Below, piece by piece: positions 1-11,875 of a DNA stretch of 61,115 nucleotides. The stretch covers positions 1-61,115 of the forward strand of contig PBYS01000059.1 in the NCBI GenBank assembly GCA_002729725.1, in the 5' to 3' direction. The notes under the pieces are model-generated. The model did no database searches and had not been told where the DNA came from. It was given only the letters and a program-made list of their open reading frames with translations. A program made the position numbers and the translations under genes. How positions within the stretch are numbered: position 1 is the first letter of the stretch; each line of letters starts with the position of its first letter. This stretch comes from Puniceicoccaceae bacterium. Lineage in GTDB: Bacteria > Verrucomicrobiota > Verrucomicrobiia > Opitutales > Coraliomargaritaceae.

Positions 1-80
1 CCGTCGGCGATCCTGAAGGCCAATGCCTTGAAAATTACGGGGCGCCAATGAAAACCAAGCACGCCGACTTGCGGATACAA

Positions 81-275
81 TTATCTCACGGATTCAGGAA
101 ACCACTCTAATACATGAAACAAGTCATGGCTTTTACGCTCAAAATAACTAGCGGGCGCCCATTGCGTGCAAGCGATACCGATCAATAGAACAAACAAAAA
201 GCCAAGCGGCACTTGGATCCACCACTGCCAATTACGCTTCGGTTGCGCAAAGTATCGAGCGATTCGTGAGAACAT
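81..275 (-). CDS. Small hypothetical membrane protein (64 aa)
   Basis: This short reading frame lies 38 bp downstream of the large secreted-protein gene on the same strand. It has a basic N-terminus (MFSRIARYFAQPKRNW), one clear hydrophobic segment at about residues 22-37 (VPLGFLFVLLIGIACT), and a polar C-terminus. That composition suits a single-pass inner-membrane protein with its N-terminus inside. I recognise no family, and no strong ribosome-binding site precedes the start, so it may be co-transcribed with the upstream gene. It is called real because of the coherent membrane-protein composition; a chance frame is possible. Confidence 0.45.
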   Translation of the reverse strand: MFSRIARYFAQPKRNWQWWIQVPLGFLFVLLIGIACTQWAPASYFERKSHDLFHVLEWFPESVR

Positions 276-313
276 GAGTGTCAGCTACAGGCAGCAAGAA
301 GCAGGTGGATACT

Positions 314-3176
314 TTACGGTGCTACTTCCTGGATGGAGAGTCGACCGAATATTTGCCCCGAACTGCGAATGTTAGCCGCCCAGGTCTCCGTGCTGCCGTC
401 CTCTGCAGAAAGCGTCAAAGATTGCGTCGTCCATTCGACCGGAATGGTGGATAGATTGCTCGTCGTCTCCAGTGTGTAAATCAACTCTTTACGATCGAGG
501 GGGATCGTCAGCTCGAAGGTCGAAATGGAGCTGGCCGCATCGTGCGTAAGCGCCAGAACGGAACTGAGGTCAGGAGTCTCAGGGTCGAGGTCGAGGGCAA
601 ACTCAAGCAAATTGAGCTGACCATCCTCATCAGGGTCAGCATCGCCCAAGGCATCGTCCCCGCTTAAAGAAGAGTGAAGCAAGACCCAGTCGGCGTAGCT
701 CAGGTCGCTGGCAGCGTAGCTCAGCGTCACGGTCTGACTGTCTGTAAATTCAATGGGCTCGCCCTTGTCATCGACGGGAGCCCCTTCGGTGGTGCTGGAA
801 TCGATCGAAATCTCTCGCGGATAGCTCAATGAGGGATTGGGGCTAGCCTCGAAGTTGCCGTCCGCATCGATGCTCAGTCCATCCGCTGGCGCCGCATCTT
901 CGGAGACCGACCAGTCCACCACATTCATGGTATAGACTTCGTTGAGCCCTGTGCCAGTATTATAAAAATCGCCCTCTAAGAAGAAGGGGAACGTCGCACG
1001 TAACTCCATACCAGTCGGCCCTTGGGTATCGGTATCGGTTAAGATCAACTGTGGGTCGCCACTGGCCTCACGCGATGGGGTCGGCACCCCGTCGCTAAAA
1101 GTGGAGCCGCCAGAACTGCCACGACTCGTCGTGGAATATGAACTCATGGAAGAATATGCTGCAAAAGACTGAGTCGATGCTGGCCGACTCTCCTCAGCGA
1201 CCAGACTCGATCTCGCGAGGCTCTGCACATTGAACAGCCCTCCCCAAATGCCGCCGATGATATCAATCACACCATCGACCACACCACTAGTCAGATCAAG
1301 TGCCTCCGTAATGCCAGGAATGCCAGGATCCAGCAAAGTACCATCGTCGAGCAGATAAATGCCAAGCGAGCGCGGGAAAATACCATTGGGCGACCAGTCC
1401 GGATCCGCCCACAGGCTGTTCACGATTTTCTTATATTTAAGCACCGACTCTCCCTGCCTGAATTCTTCGTAGAGGCTGACGCTCTCCACTGGTTGCGAAA
1501 GCACCTTGACGATGTCTGCACTCACACTCAAAGCAGCCATGCCCTCACCATCGCCGGGTAATAAACTCGAGGGAATTTCCCAATCTGGCAAATTGGTATC
1601 TTCAAAACGTAAAAACAGTCGGTCCGAGGCCTGTTGCGAGCTGTTGCCGAGCCTGAACTTAAACTCCCACTGCTCCTTACTATTGATTTCGACCCGCGTA
1701 TCGACCATGTAAAGCAAAGGCCCAAAATTGGGAGCCAATGCCACCGAAGAATCGCTCGCACGCATCAGATTGACTTGGGTGCGTTGCTTGCCGAGTCGAT
1801 AGTTTCCCCCGCCAATCGGACGCTTGAGCAGCAGGTCCGTGCGCTGGCGAAACCGATCAACCGTGTCAGCACTCACTTCGACGTATTTCTCAGAGCTTTC
1901 GCCCGCGGCCCAGGACAACTCATGTGTGGGCTTATTGTTCAATCGGAGCTGCTCCTCCCCGCCCGAAAGCGCCTGACTAAAGGTGCTCAAACTCACAATG
2001 GCCCCATATTCACCGATGACGATCAGTGCCTCTGCTGCCTGCCCCGAACCCGATACGATCGGGAGAATGGAATAGAGAGCAGAGGCACGATGGATCGAAC
2101 GACGCAGCGTAAAGCTACCGCCACTTTCAGCCGCCGTGACCGTGCCCGCTGCCCCACACGCGACCAAATAATTTGTGGTTTCACCCGTGCTGGAGTCGAC
2201 CTCTAACTGCACGCTTTGCATCGAAAAAAGAGTCTGCGAGGTGCCAGATTCAATCTTCTCAAAGCCAGCGACTAAATTGTCGCAGTAAAGCATGGTACCA
2301 AATTGCCCCACAATATAATACCCGCCCCCCAGACTCGCAGGCGAAAAGTAAACTGCATACAGATCGAAAGCTGTCGGGCTACTATGGCTCTCCCAGTTCT
2401 TTGCCAGGTCTCGAGTGCTCAGAATGTGGCCACCGGCCCCGACCGCGACGTAATTCTGCCCATCAAAAGTAACCGAAAACAGGCCGACAGTGCTCAGCCC
2501 CGAAGAAGATGACTGCCACGTATCGCTGGAATTTTTATACAAAATATTGCCGTTCTCGCCGAGCGCAAGCAGTGCGGGCAGCCCCTGAGCAGCCGCTGCT
2601 GGCAGGTAGACGATACGCGTGAGGCTCGGCGCGCTGCCCGAGGGTGCATATTTCAACGACCAATCGAGGCCAGTTTCCGATTTATAAATCCGTCCCTGCG
2701 TGGAACATGCCCAAAAGTCCGTTCCGTCATATACGACATCACTCAACTCTAAGTTCGTCTGTGGCTCCCCATTCGTATACTTCACGAGCCAGCCCTTAGA
2801 ACTGCCCTTTAACAGTTTACCTGTATCGGGGCTCACGGCGATCGCATATCCCGCTGCAGGTGAATACGCGATCCCAGTTAAATCTGCGTAGAACCCCTCT
2901 GCTGCTTGATTTTCCCATGCATTGAGAGGCTCGACGACATTCGTACTTTCGACTTCCACACTGGCAGTGCCCGCATTACCGTATAGACGTCTCACAGGAA
3001 CGGTAATCTTCCCATCATTCTCACCTAGGTGGTAGGCATCTGACATAAACTCAATCACCCCAGGACTAGGCAAAACAAGAAATTCGCACCACTCCAAAAT
3101 CGCCAGGCAGTAATGCCCCATTGAGCCAAGCTGGCAGCAATAGGCACACAAACAGTATATGCATGTATGCTCTCAT
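314..3176 (-). CDS. Large secreted Calx-beta / photosynthesis-factor-like repeat protein, apparent frameshift after the signal peptide
   Basis: The main frame (3151 to 314, about 945 aa) begins in a partial Calx-beta-like segment (PGVIEFMSDAYHLGEN then DGKITVPVRRLYGNAG). It continues with repeated modules such as VVYDGTDFWACSTQGRIYKS and VTFDGQNYVAVGAGGHILST, resembling YCF48/BNR-like beta-propeller repeats. Near the C-terminus are a calcium-binding type 3 motif (DADPDEDGQLNLLEFALDLD) and a beta-rich tail common in secreted Verrucomicrobiota proteins. The ORF start (a TTG at 3151) gives no sensible signal peptide. In another frame an ATG at 3176 encodes MRAYMHILFVCLLLPAWLNG, an ideal signal peptide, and stops at about 3066 exactly where the Calx-beta strand begins in the main frame. 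The gene is therefore either frameshifted (one base) or carries a sequencing error. It is probably an exported or surface structural protein with no enzymatic role visible. Confidence 0.7.
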
Positions 3177-3467
3177 GTTTTTTCTAAATTAAAATGCGTG
3201 AATCAATCTGTTTAAAATTAGGGCAAATACCCAGCACTCCTAGTATAAACACTCCTAAATGCAAGAATAAGTAACAGAGCATGCTCTGAGCCAAAACTTG
3301 TTGAGAAGGACCAATACAGGTGAGAGTTTGCTATCAAAAATTAGAAAAGCGCACATTGACTTCTGTCAAAATCCTCCGAGCGTATGGCTGCTTAATAATT
3401 TACCTGCAGCGATCTTGAGCCCACCACCAACAGTCCCAGCGCGATTGCGCCCCGATACACGAAGCAC
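3177..3467. other. Intergenic region between divergent genes
   Basis: About 290 bp separate the divergent secreted-protein gene and the UPF0126 gene. A 63-codon frame at 3298-3489 has no recognisable features and runs into the next gene in another frame, so it is not called. Promoters for both flanking genes must lie here, but no convincing -35/-10 pair was recognised. Confidence 0.4.
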
Positions 3468-4076
3468 ATGCAACTACCAGGATTGTTAGAATGCTGGGAC
3501 TACGCGGGAACTTTTGTCTTTTGCGTATCCGGGGCGATTGCAGGTCGTCAACAAGAGATGGACTGGTTCGGCATGTTCATCATTGCACTGGTCACTGGCA
3601 CGGGCGGCGGCCTGCTGCGCAGTGTCATGCTAGGCGACCTACCGCCCATTTTCCTAAAAGATCCCGTCTATTTCATCTTAGCTATCTGTGCGGTGCTGGT
3701 AGCTCTACATGGCATTAATAGCTGGCAGAAGATTACTCGCATCATCTCGGTATTGGACGCACTGGGGCTGGGAATCTTTTTAGTCACAGGCATGCGTATC
3801 GCTCAAGCCTATGGCCTGCCCGGATGGGCGGCACTGGCGATTGGCGTGGTCAGTGCCACCTTTGGTGGGCTGTTGCGCGATGTGTTACGCAACGAAGTCC
3901 CCCTGGTATTGCGCAAAGAGATCTACGCAACCGCCTGCCTAATCGGTGGCTTGGCCCTGCTCTGCTTCGACTACGCCAATTTAAACGAGCTCTCCTCGCT
4001 CTTATTAACCAGCTTACTGGTGGTGGTCATACGACTCACCGCCATTCACTATTCAATCCATCACTCGCAAGGCTAG
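3468..4076 (+). CDS. UPF0126 / TRIC-channel-like inner membrane protein
   Basis: The 202-aa protein has about six to seven hydrophobic segments and two internally similar halves. Each half has the family's glycine-rich signature: TGTGGGLLRSVMLGDLPPIFL in the first, and SATFGGLLRDVLRNEVPLVL in the second. This duplicated GGxxRDxxxxxxP pattern is characteristic of the UPF0126 (YicG/YadS) family, which is structurally related to TRIC cation channels. The substrate is not established from sequence; glycine export and cation transport have been proposed for family members. The gene stands alone on the plus strand. The ATG at 3468 matches the normal family start (a short polar stretch, then the first membrane helix). 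Confidence 0.9.
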   Translation: MQLPGLLECWDYAGTFVFCVSGAIAGRQQEMDWFGMFIIALVTGTGGGLLRSVMLGDLPPIFLKDPVYFILAICAVLVALHGINSWQKITRIISVLDALGLGIFLVTGMRIAQAYGLPGWAALAIGVVSATFGGLLRDVLRNEVPLVLRKEIYATACLIGGLALLCFDYANLNELSSLLLTSLLVVVIRLTAIHYSIHHSQG

Positions 4077-4151
4077 ATCACTTTAGCGATAGAGCACACA
4101 ATATCTACCCGACGACTGTGGCACAGGATGCCACCGCCACCAGCTCCTGTG

Positions 4152-4613
4152 CTATCGCAACGCTTTGAGCAAATTCCGGCAGCCGTCCTCAATCAGATCC
4201 ATCACATAGTCAAACCCACGATCGCCCCCATAATAGGGGTCGGGCACCTCGCGCACATCGTGCTCTGTACAGTATTCGCAGAACAACTTGATCCGATGCC
4301 AATACTCACCACCCGGATCCAGACGGCGCGCACCCTCCAGATTATCCTGATCCATAGCCAAAATCAGATCGTAATACTCAAGATCTGCCGCTTGCAACTG
4401 ACGCGAGTGCCCGATCACTGGAATACCCCGCTCACGCATAACCTGCTGCATGCGCGCATCCGGCAACGCGCCCACATGAAAGCCAGTGGTGCCAGCCGAT
4501 TCAATCTCGAAGACATCCGACAGCCCGGCCTCATCCACTAAATGCTGCAAAACACAATGCCCCGCAGGCGATCGGCAAATATTGCCCATACATAAAAAGA
4601 GAATACGATTCAT
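4152..4613 (-). CDS. Low-molecular-weight protein tyrosine phosphatase
   Basis: The protein starts [19 protein letters not shown], containing the CX5R(S) phosphatase loop (C-MGNIC-RS) at about residues 8-14. The C-terminal half has the DPYYGG general-acid motif followed by [11 protein letters not shown]. Length (153 aa from the chosen start) is typical of the LMW-PTP family, so the ATG at 4613 is preferred over an upstream in-frame ATG at 4640 that would add nine residues before the catalytic strand. The family removes phosphate from tyrosine on proteins, in bacteria often partnering exopolysaccharide kinases, and a related fold serves in arsenate reduction. No kinase or polysaccharide gene is adjacent, so the substrate is unknown. 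The gene converges with the membrane-protein gene on its left and is divergent from eno. Confidence 0.93.
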   Translation of the reverse strand: MNRILFLCMGNICRSPAGHCVLQHLVDEAGLSDVFEIESAGTTGFHVGALPDARMQQVMRERGIPVIGHSRQLQAADLEYYDLILAMDQDNLEGARRLDPGGEYWHRIKLFCEYCTEHDVREVPDPYYGGDRGFDYVMDLIEDGCRNLLKALR

Positions 4614-4713
4614 AACAAATTTGAAAAATTGAGAGTGCACTCTGGGCGCGCAAAGACTAATCCATCAACAAATTAGAATTAGCTGCACTTATCAATAAGT
4701 TTGCTTCTCCTAA

Positions 4714-6138
<1,425 letters not shown>

Positions 6139-6166
6139 TCGCAGTCCTTTCGACACTATTGAAGCA

Positions 6167-6199
6167 AAGCCCTGCCGCATCCACGGCAGGGCTTTTTTG
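6167..6199 (+). terminator. Rho-independent terminator of eno
   Basis: An 11-bp GC-rich perfect stem (AAGCCCTGCCG / CGGCAGGGCTT, arms 6167-6177 and 6184-6194) with a 6-nt loop is followed directly by a T-run. It lies 28 bp after the eno stop codon. Confidence 0.93.
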
Positions 6200-6200
6200 T

Positions 6201-6266
6201 GTAAGACAGGCGCCCTCGCCGGCCTCTCAGCGCGACAAAAACGACAGACAGGAGTGTCTGTCTTAC
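6201..6266. repeat. Short inverted repeat with nested palindrome
   Basis: GTAAGACAG at 6201-6209 is the reverse complement of CTGTCTTAC at 6258-6266. The right arm also carries a small nested palindrome (AGACAGGAGTGTCT). It resembles the intergenic palindromes elsewhere in this window and could form a cruciform or RNA hairpin. No function can be assigned. Confidence 0.55.
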
Positions 6267-6325
6267 ATAACCCTCTTATTTTTGACTTCTAAATTCCTCT
6301 GGCTAGCTTCTAACTCTGAGACGCT

Positions 6326-6745
6326 ATGAATTTAGAAGAAAAGAAAAACGCACTGGTCGAAGAGATCACCCTCATTCCTGATCCCTACGAACGACTGGGC
6401 TACATCGTGGACCGTGGCAAGAAGGCCAAAGGTCTGCCGGAAGACTTGCGAATCGATAGCTTTAAAATCGAAGGCTGCATGTCTCAACTCTGGGTAGTTC
6501 CTTGCTATCAAAACGGACTGTGTGATTTTCAATCGGAGTCGGACTCTGCTATCGTTAAGGGCATCGCCAGCCTACTCTGTGATTTCTACAGCGATGCGAA
6601 ACCTGAGGAAATCGTGGAAACGGACGCCGACTTCCTGGGCGACGTGGGCATCACGCAACACCTCTCCCCCAACCGCCGCAATGGTCTCAGCCGTATCGTC
6701 GAATCGATCCAGCGTTTCGCTCAATCTTGTTTAGCGGAGTCATAA
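6326..6745 (+). CDS. sufE: SufE-family cysteine desulfurase partner
   Basis: The 139-aa protein has the SufE layout: an N-terminal helix with dPYERLGYIVDRGKK, then the sulfur-acceptor cysteine in IEGCMSQLWV (about Cys51), and the C-terminal LSPNRRNGLSRIVESI helix. SufE accepts persulfide sulfur from a SufS-type cysteine desulfurase for Fe-S cluster assembly. No suf genes are adjacent, so here it is a dispersed family member. The ATG at 6326 is well placed for the family. Confidence 0.93.
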   Translation: MNLEEKKNALVEEITLIPDPYERLGYIVDRGKKAKGLPEDLRIDSFKIEGCMSQLWVVPCYQNGLCDFQSESDSAIVKGIASLLCDFYSDAKPEEIVETDADFLGDVGITQHLSPNRRNGLSRIVESIQRFAQSCLAES

Positions 6746-6785
6746 TAGGTCGGGGCTTCACTTGCGAAGACCGCATCAGGCTGCA

Positions 6786-7493
6786 ATGAAACTTTACGAC
6801 GCACATTGCCATCTGTCCGGAGCAGCCTGTCATACGGTCGTCCTCAATGGAACCTGCCCCGCAGATTGGCTGAAGGTTGTCGGATTCGCCGAAAAGGACC
6901 CAGCACATATCTTCCCGGCGATTGGCTTGCATCCATGGCGAGTGCCAGACGCACCCAGCGATTGGCAGACCAGCTTTCTGCAACAAATCGACGCAGCTAA
7001 AGCGGTCGGCGAAATCGGCCTCGATCAGCGGATCGAGGGCTACGACATTGAGCGTCAGCAAGCCGCCTTTCGCTGGCAATTAGAACAAGCGGCCCAGCGT
7101 AATTTGCCCGTTTCAATCCACTGCCTAAAAGCCAGCGATTCTTTACTTCACATTTTAAAGACGCAGCCCTGTCCCAAACGTGGCATACATCTACACGCGT
7201 ATAGCGGCTCCGCCGAGCAAGTTTCGCATTTCGCGCAATGGAATACCTATTTTTCATTTCACGCAGGACAACTGGGCGGCCGAGCCAAGAAAGCGCCCGC
7301 GGCCCTTCAGGCAGTGCCCATTGATCGGCTCTTGATAGAAAGCGACGCGCCCGACACAATCCCAGCCTGTGAAGACCATGCCAGCTTTCTACTTCGCGGC
7401 TACCAAAGGGCCGCCGAACTGCGTGGCCTGACAGTGGAAGCACTCGCGGAACAAGTGGCCGCCAATTTCAAACGCTATTTTCTATATGATTGA
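6786..7493 (+). CDS. TatD-family metal-dependent hydrolase
   Basis: From the ATG at 6786 the protein begins MKLYDAHCHLS, the HxH metal-binding strand of TatD-type TIM-barrel hydrolases. Later landmarks are GLHPWRV, VGEIGLDQR (catalytic Glu), VSIHCLKA, a HAYSG histidine strand and LLIESDAPD (metal-binding Asp). At 235 aa it is slightly short. TatD proteins act as metal-dependent 3'-5' exonucleases or related hydrolases; the substrate here is unproven. It overlaps the downstream DUF983 gene by 8 bp, which indicates translational coupling. Confidence 0.88.
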   Translation: MKLYDAHCHLSGAACHTVVLNGTCPADWLKVVGFAEKDPAHIFPAIGLHPWRVPDAPSDWQTSFLQQIDAAKAVGEIGLDQRIEGYDIERQQAAFRWQLEQAAQRNLPVSIHCLKASDSLLHILKTQPCPKRGIHLHAYSGSAEQVSHFAQWNTYFSFHAGQLGGRAKKAPAALQAVPIDRLLIESDAPDTIPACEDHASFLLRGYQRAAELRGLTVEALAEQVAANFKRYFLYD

Positions 7494-7944
7494 CCCCAGC
7501 CTCAGCCCGCTCCCGAAAGTGAGCCACAGCGATATCGTGCGCCGTGGCCTGCGTTGTCAGTGTCCCAACTGCGGACGATCCAAGCTCTTTCGCTCATTTC
7601 TGAAAATTCATCATCGTTGTCCCTGCTGCGGCATGACGCTGGAGCGTGGCGATGGCTACTACCTCGGACCGCTCTGTATTAATTACGGCATCGCAGTCTT
7701 CGGTGCGGTCGCGCCGCTCTTACTCGCAGGCTTTGCAGGCTGGATACCTCAGCGCCCCGCAATGATAGCAGCTGGAATCGCCGCACTACTGCTCCCGCTC
7801 ATGCTCTATCGCATCTCTTGGAGCCTATGGCTGATGACCTATTACTTCTGCCTGCCCGACGAATTACACGCCAACCGCCCCGAAGACAGCGATGAATTAT
7901 CGTTCGAAGAAGAACAGAGGCACGGGACGAACGTCGAACATTGA
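7486..7944 (+). CDS. DUF983 family protein (zinc-ribbon plus two membrane helices)
   Basis: The 152-aa protein carries two CxxC knuckles (CQCPNCGRSKLF and CPCCGMTLERGDGYYLGP, about residues 24-60). Two hydrophobic helices follow (ICINYGIAVFGAVAPLLLAGF and a second one to about residue 125), then an acidic tail. This arrangement and the GDGYYLGP motif identify DUF983. Function is unknown; the family is membrane-associated with a cytosolic zinc ribbon. It overlaps the TatD-type gene and is probably co-transcribed. Confidence 0.85.
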   Translation: MIDPSLSPLPKVSHSDIVRRGLRCQCPNCGRSKLFRSFLKIHHRCPCCGMTLERGDGYYLGPLCINYGIAVFGAVAPLLLAGFAGWIPQRPAMIAAGIAALLLPLMLYRISWSLWLMTYYFCLPDELHANRPEDSDELSFEEEQRHGTNVEH

Positions 7945-8171
7945 ACGTCCAAGATCCAATGGTGAATTGGAGATACGCGGGGCTGCATACACGACACGAG
8001 GGAGAATGGGGCGAACACTTGATTTTGAATTATTGATCATTCGACCTTCGCCTATGACGTAACCGAGCGCTTCAGCCTCGGTTCGAGCGTTCGACTCGCC
8101 GCTGCCAGCCCAGAGCCAACGGGGTCTAAAGTCCCCCGCCACAAGTTCACATTCAAAATTGGACGTTCGAC
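7938..8171. repeat. Intergenic region with inverted copies of a GAACATTGAACGTCC-type repeat
   Basis: The left end has GAACATTGAACGTCCAAG just after the DUF983 stop. The right end has AAAATTGGACGTTCGA, the same motif inverted, before the converging decarboxylase gene. The same motif family recurs at 29123-29232 and in fragments near 36.2 and 38.4 kb. It behaves like a genome-wide palindromic intergenic repeat. No gene is seen between the copies. Confidence 0.6.
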
Positions 8172-8174
8172 CCT

Positions 8175-9431
8175 CTAAACTTCGTTGGCCCAGATGTCTG
8201 CTAACTGTTGACGACGACGGATCAGGCGCGGCTCACCGTCGGCCTGGAGCATCACTTCCGCAGCTTCGGGATACGAGTTATAGTGCTTAGGCGTCATCGC
8301 TGAAGCATAGGCCCCGGAACCATCGATCACGCAGTAGTCACCAATCGTAGCCTCGGGCAACTCACGCGTCGCCAACAGTTCTGGATCGCCTGGCGCAGGT
8401 GTCAAAATATCTCCAGACTCGCAGCAGTGACCGACCACCACATATTCTTTAGTGCTGGCGGCCTCTTCGCTTTGCAAGAGACTGATCGGATGTTGCGCTC
8501 CGTAAATGGAGGGACGTAGCAATTCCGTCATGCCAGTGTTGAGCTTAATAAAATCGTATCCCGCCTCACCGGTAGAGACGACATCTTGCACCTTGGACAG
8601 CAAGGCACAGGCATTGGCGACCAAGAAAGTGCCTGGCTCCACTTCGAGGCGGATCTGGCGACCGGTCTCGGCCGCGAACTCCTCAAACTTTTCCTTGATC
8701 GGCTGGCCCACCACTTGCAGGTCGGTCGACTTCTCGTCCGGCATACGCCCGACTTTGAAGCCGCCTCCGAGGTTGAGCGTCACCACATCAGGAAACTGAC
8801 GCACCATTTCAAAATTCATCTTCGACACCTTGAGCCAGACCTCGGGATCGCTGCCGGAGCCAATATGTGTATGGATGCGCACCGCAGTGAGCGAATATTT
8901 AGCCAATAGCTCTTTGATCTGAGGGATCCACTCGTACCAGATACCAAAGCTGGAAGACGGGCCGCCCACATTGGTACGGTTATTACCGCCCGAGCCGGCT
9001 CCGGGGTTGATGCGAATGCCCACAGCACCACCGGGCTTGAGTTGCCCGAAACGTTCCAGCTGTGCCAGCGAGCACGCATTCAGCTGGATACCTGCCTCCA
9101 AGAGCTCGCCCAAATCCTCTGGCAACTCTTGCGCACTGAGACTGATTTTCTCAGCGGCAATGCCCGCTGCCATCGCACGGTGCACCTCATGCCCCGACGA
9201 CGCATCGATATGCAACCCTGCTTGGGCAAAAATCTTTAAGATCGCCGCATTGGGCGAAGCCTTCATCGCATAGCGAGCCGTCAAACCGAAGGCATTAGGA
9301 AAAGCCAACACAGCGGCTGCATTGGCCTCCAATGTCTTTTGATCGTAGACATAGACGGGCGTGCCGAAGTTTTGAGCGACTGCATGAGCGCTCGTGTAAT
9401 CTAGGAAGCGTGGCTGTATTTTCTGCACCAT
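8175..9431 (-). CDS. lysA: PLP-dependent decarboxylase, diaminopimelate decarboxylase type
   Basis: Fold-type III PLP decarboxylase. The PLP lysine lies in [10 protein letters not shown]. The glycine-rich phosphate site is [10 protein letters not shown]. Substrate and PLP contacts are seen in [28 protein letters not shown] and [11 protein letters not shown]. These fit LysA, which makes L-lysine from meso-diaminopimelate. The EPGR seen in many LysA proteins is EPGT here, and the length (418 aa) is normal, so a related D-amino-acid or carboxynorspermidine decarboxylase cannot be fully excluded. The start at 9431 (MVQKIQPRF) is preferred to the ATG four codons upstream. Confidence 0.82.
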   Translation of the reverse strand: MVQKIQPRFLDYTSAHAVAQNFGTPVYVYDQKTLEANAAAVLAFPNAFGLTARYAMKASPNAAILKIFAQAGLHIDASSGHEVHRAMAAGIAAEKISLSAQELPEDLGELLEAGIQLNACSLAQLERFGQLKPGGAVGIRINPGAGSGGNNRTNVGGPSSSFGIWYEWIPQIKELLAKYSLTAVRIHTHIGSGSDPEVWLKVSKMNFEMVRQFPDVVTLNLGGGFKVGRMPDEKSTDLQVVGQPIKEKFEEFAAETGRQIRLEVEPGTFLVANACALLSKVQDVVSTGEAGYDFIKLNTGMTELLRPSIYGAQHPISLLQSEEAASTKEYVVVGHCCESGDILTPAPGDPELLATRELPEATIGDYCVIDGSGAYASAMTPKHYNSYPEAAEVMLQADGEPRLIRRRQQLADIWANEV

Positions 9432-9485
9432 GCGAGAGAGCAAATGCGCTTCATCCGCTCAGGCAAGCGCGAAACCATACAGCTC

Positions 9486-9875
9486 TTAAACTTCCCCCGT
9501 ACCTCTTTTAATTTTCCTCCGCGGCTCTGCACGCTCACAGCCATAGCTCTCCAACATTTCCGCGACCAGAGCAGGCAAATAGGTCAGGTTGGCTCCAGCC
9601 CCCGCCGCTTCGCCTGCACAGCAAACATAACCGAGCTCCTCCTCGAGCGACATCTCGAGTCCACGTGCATCCAACCAAGCGCGCACCGTGCGCAAAGATT
9701 CTACCCATTGACGCAGGGAAAATGCACTCTCGTCACTCAACTCCAAGAGTTGCCGTCGGGCGTCGGCCTGCTCTGCGCCCGCGAAATTAGCCTCTAAAAA
9801 TGAGAGTAATTGCGGCGAATCTCCAAACTCAGCCTTGATGGGCTCGGCCCCGAAACTATCTACAATATCTACCAT
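9486..9875 (-). CDS. Hypothetical protein (129 aa)
   Basis: An acidic, helix-rich protein without membrane segments (SPQLLSFLEANFAGAEQ, then SLRQWVESLRTVRAWLD, ending in a basic tail RRKIKRGTGEV). It lies 54 bp upstream of the decarboxylase gene on the same strand and may share its transcript. No family was recognised. Composition and a strand shared with the neighbour favour a real gene. Confidence 0.55.
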   Translation of the reverse strand: MVDIVDSFGAEPIKAEFGDSPQLLSFLEANFAGAEQADARRQLLELSDESAFSLRQWVESLRTVRAWLDARGLEMSLEEELGYVCCAGEAAGAGANLTYLPALVAEMLESYGCERAEPRRKIKRGTGEV

Positions 9876-10001
9876 GGCTCATGCTATTGACACAAGCTGC
9901 AGTAAACCGCAAGTGACTCGCACAATCGCAACACAAATTTCACAGAAGCCGCGTTGAGTCTTGCCCCTGCGTCAATCTCCTTTTGGCTGTCAATTCTGAC
10001 T

Positions 10002-10463
10002 ATGCGCCATATTCGAACAGCGGCACGCGCCCTCATCATTTTGAATCAAAAAGTCCTCGCCATCAAAATGCGCGACCGCTCGGGCGTGTTCTACATTCTA
10101 CCTGGAGGCGGCCAGCGCCACGGCGAGACCTTGCGCCAAGGGCTCAAGCGTGAATGCCTGGAGGAAATCGGAACCGAAGTCGAAATCGGCGAACTGCTCT
10201 ATGTGCGCGAATACATCGGAAAAAATCACGAATTTCGCAAATCGCACCACTCCTTCCATCAAGTTGAAAACGTCTTTAGCTGCTCCTTGCCGGATCCCGA
10301 CAGCATCGGCCCCGGCACCGAACACGATAAAAAACAGGTCGGCGTCGAATGGATCCCGCTCACAGACTTGCACAATCGGCGCTTTTTACCTGAAGTGATC
10401 AAGCCCTTCTTCAAGGATGGCGTCTTCAGCCCCCCCAGCAATTATCTCGGAGACATCAACTGA
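10002..10463 (+). CDS. Nudix hydrolase
   Basis: The Nudix box is visible at about residues 37-59: [23 protein letters not shown], matching Gx5Ex7REUxEExGU with a G-to-Q tolerant position. The protein starts [13 protein letters not shown] at 10002, as Nudix folds normally do; an in-frame ATG at 9954 would add a non-conserved leader. Nudix enzymes hydrolyse nucleoside diphosphates linked to another moiety, using Mg2+ bound by the box glutamates. Substrate unknown. Confidence 0.9.
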   Translation: MRHIRTAARALIILNQKVLAIKMRDRSGVFYILPGGGQRHGETLRQGLKRECLEEIGTEVEIGELLYVREYIGKNHEFRKSHHSFHQVENVFSCSLPDPDSIGPGTEHDKKQVGVEWIPLTDLHNRRFLPEVIKPFFKDGVFSPPSNYLGDIN

Positions 10464-10534
10464 TCGGTATTGTTAAAACTGAGAACTGCAGAACACTCAT
10501 AGACTGCATTCCATATCCGTAAGTCCATATCCAC

Positions 10535-11788
<1,254 letters not shown>

Positions 11789-11875
11789 TACGGATACACC
11801 CACGCACCTACAGATTACAGAGAGAAAACAGACAAAACTTGGGATCCCCACCTCACCCACGGGAAACCAAGACCA

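Noticed and set aside
2173..2512. Plus-strand frames inside the large secreted-protein gene
   Set aside because: Shadow frames with arginine- and proline-rich composition.
9444..9797. 117-codon plus-strand frame between the decarboxylase and the hypothetical gene
   Set aside because: It is antisense to the called 129-aa gene with poor composition and no ribosome-binding site.
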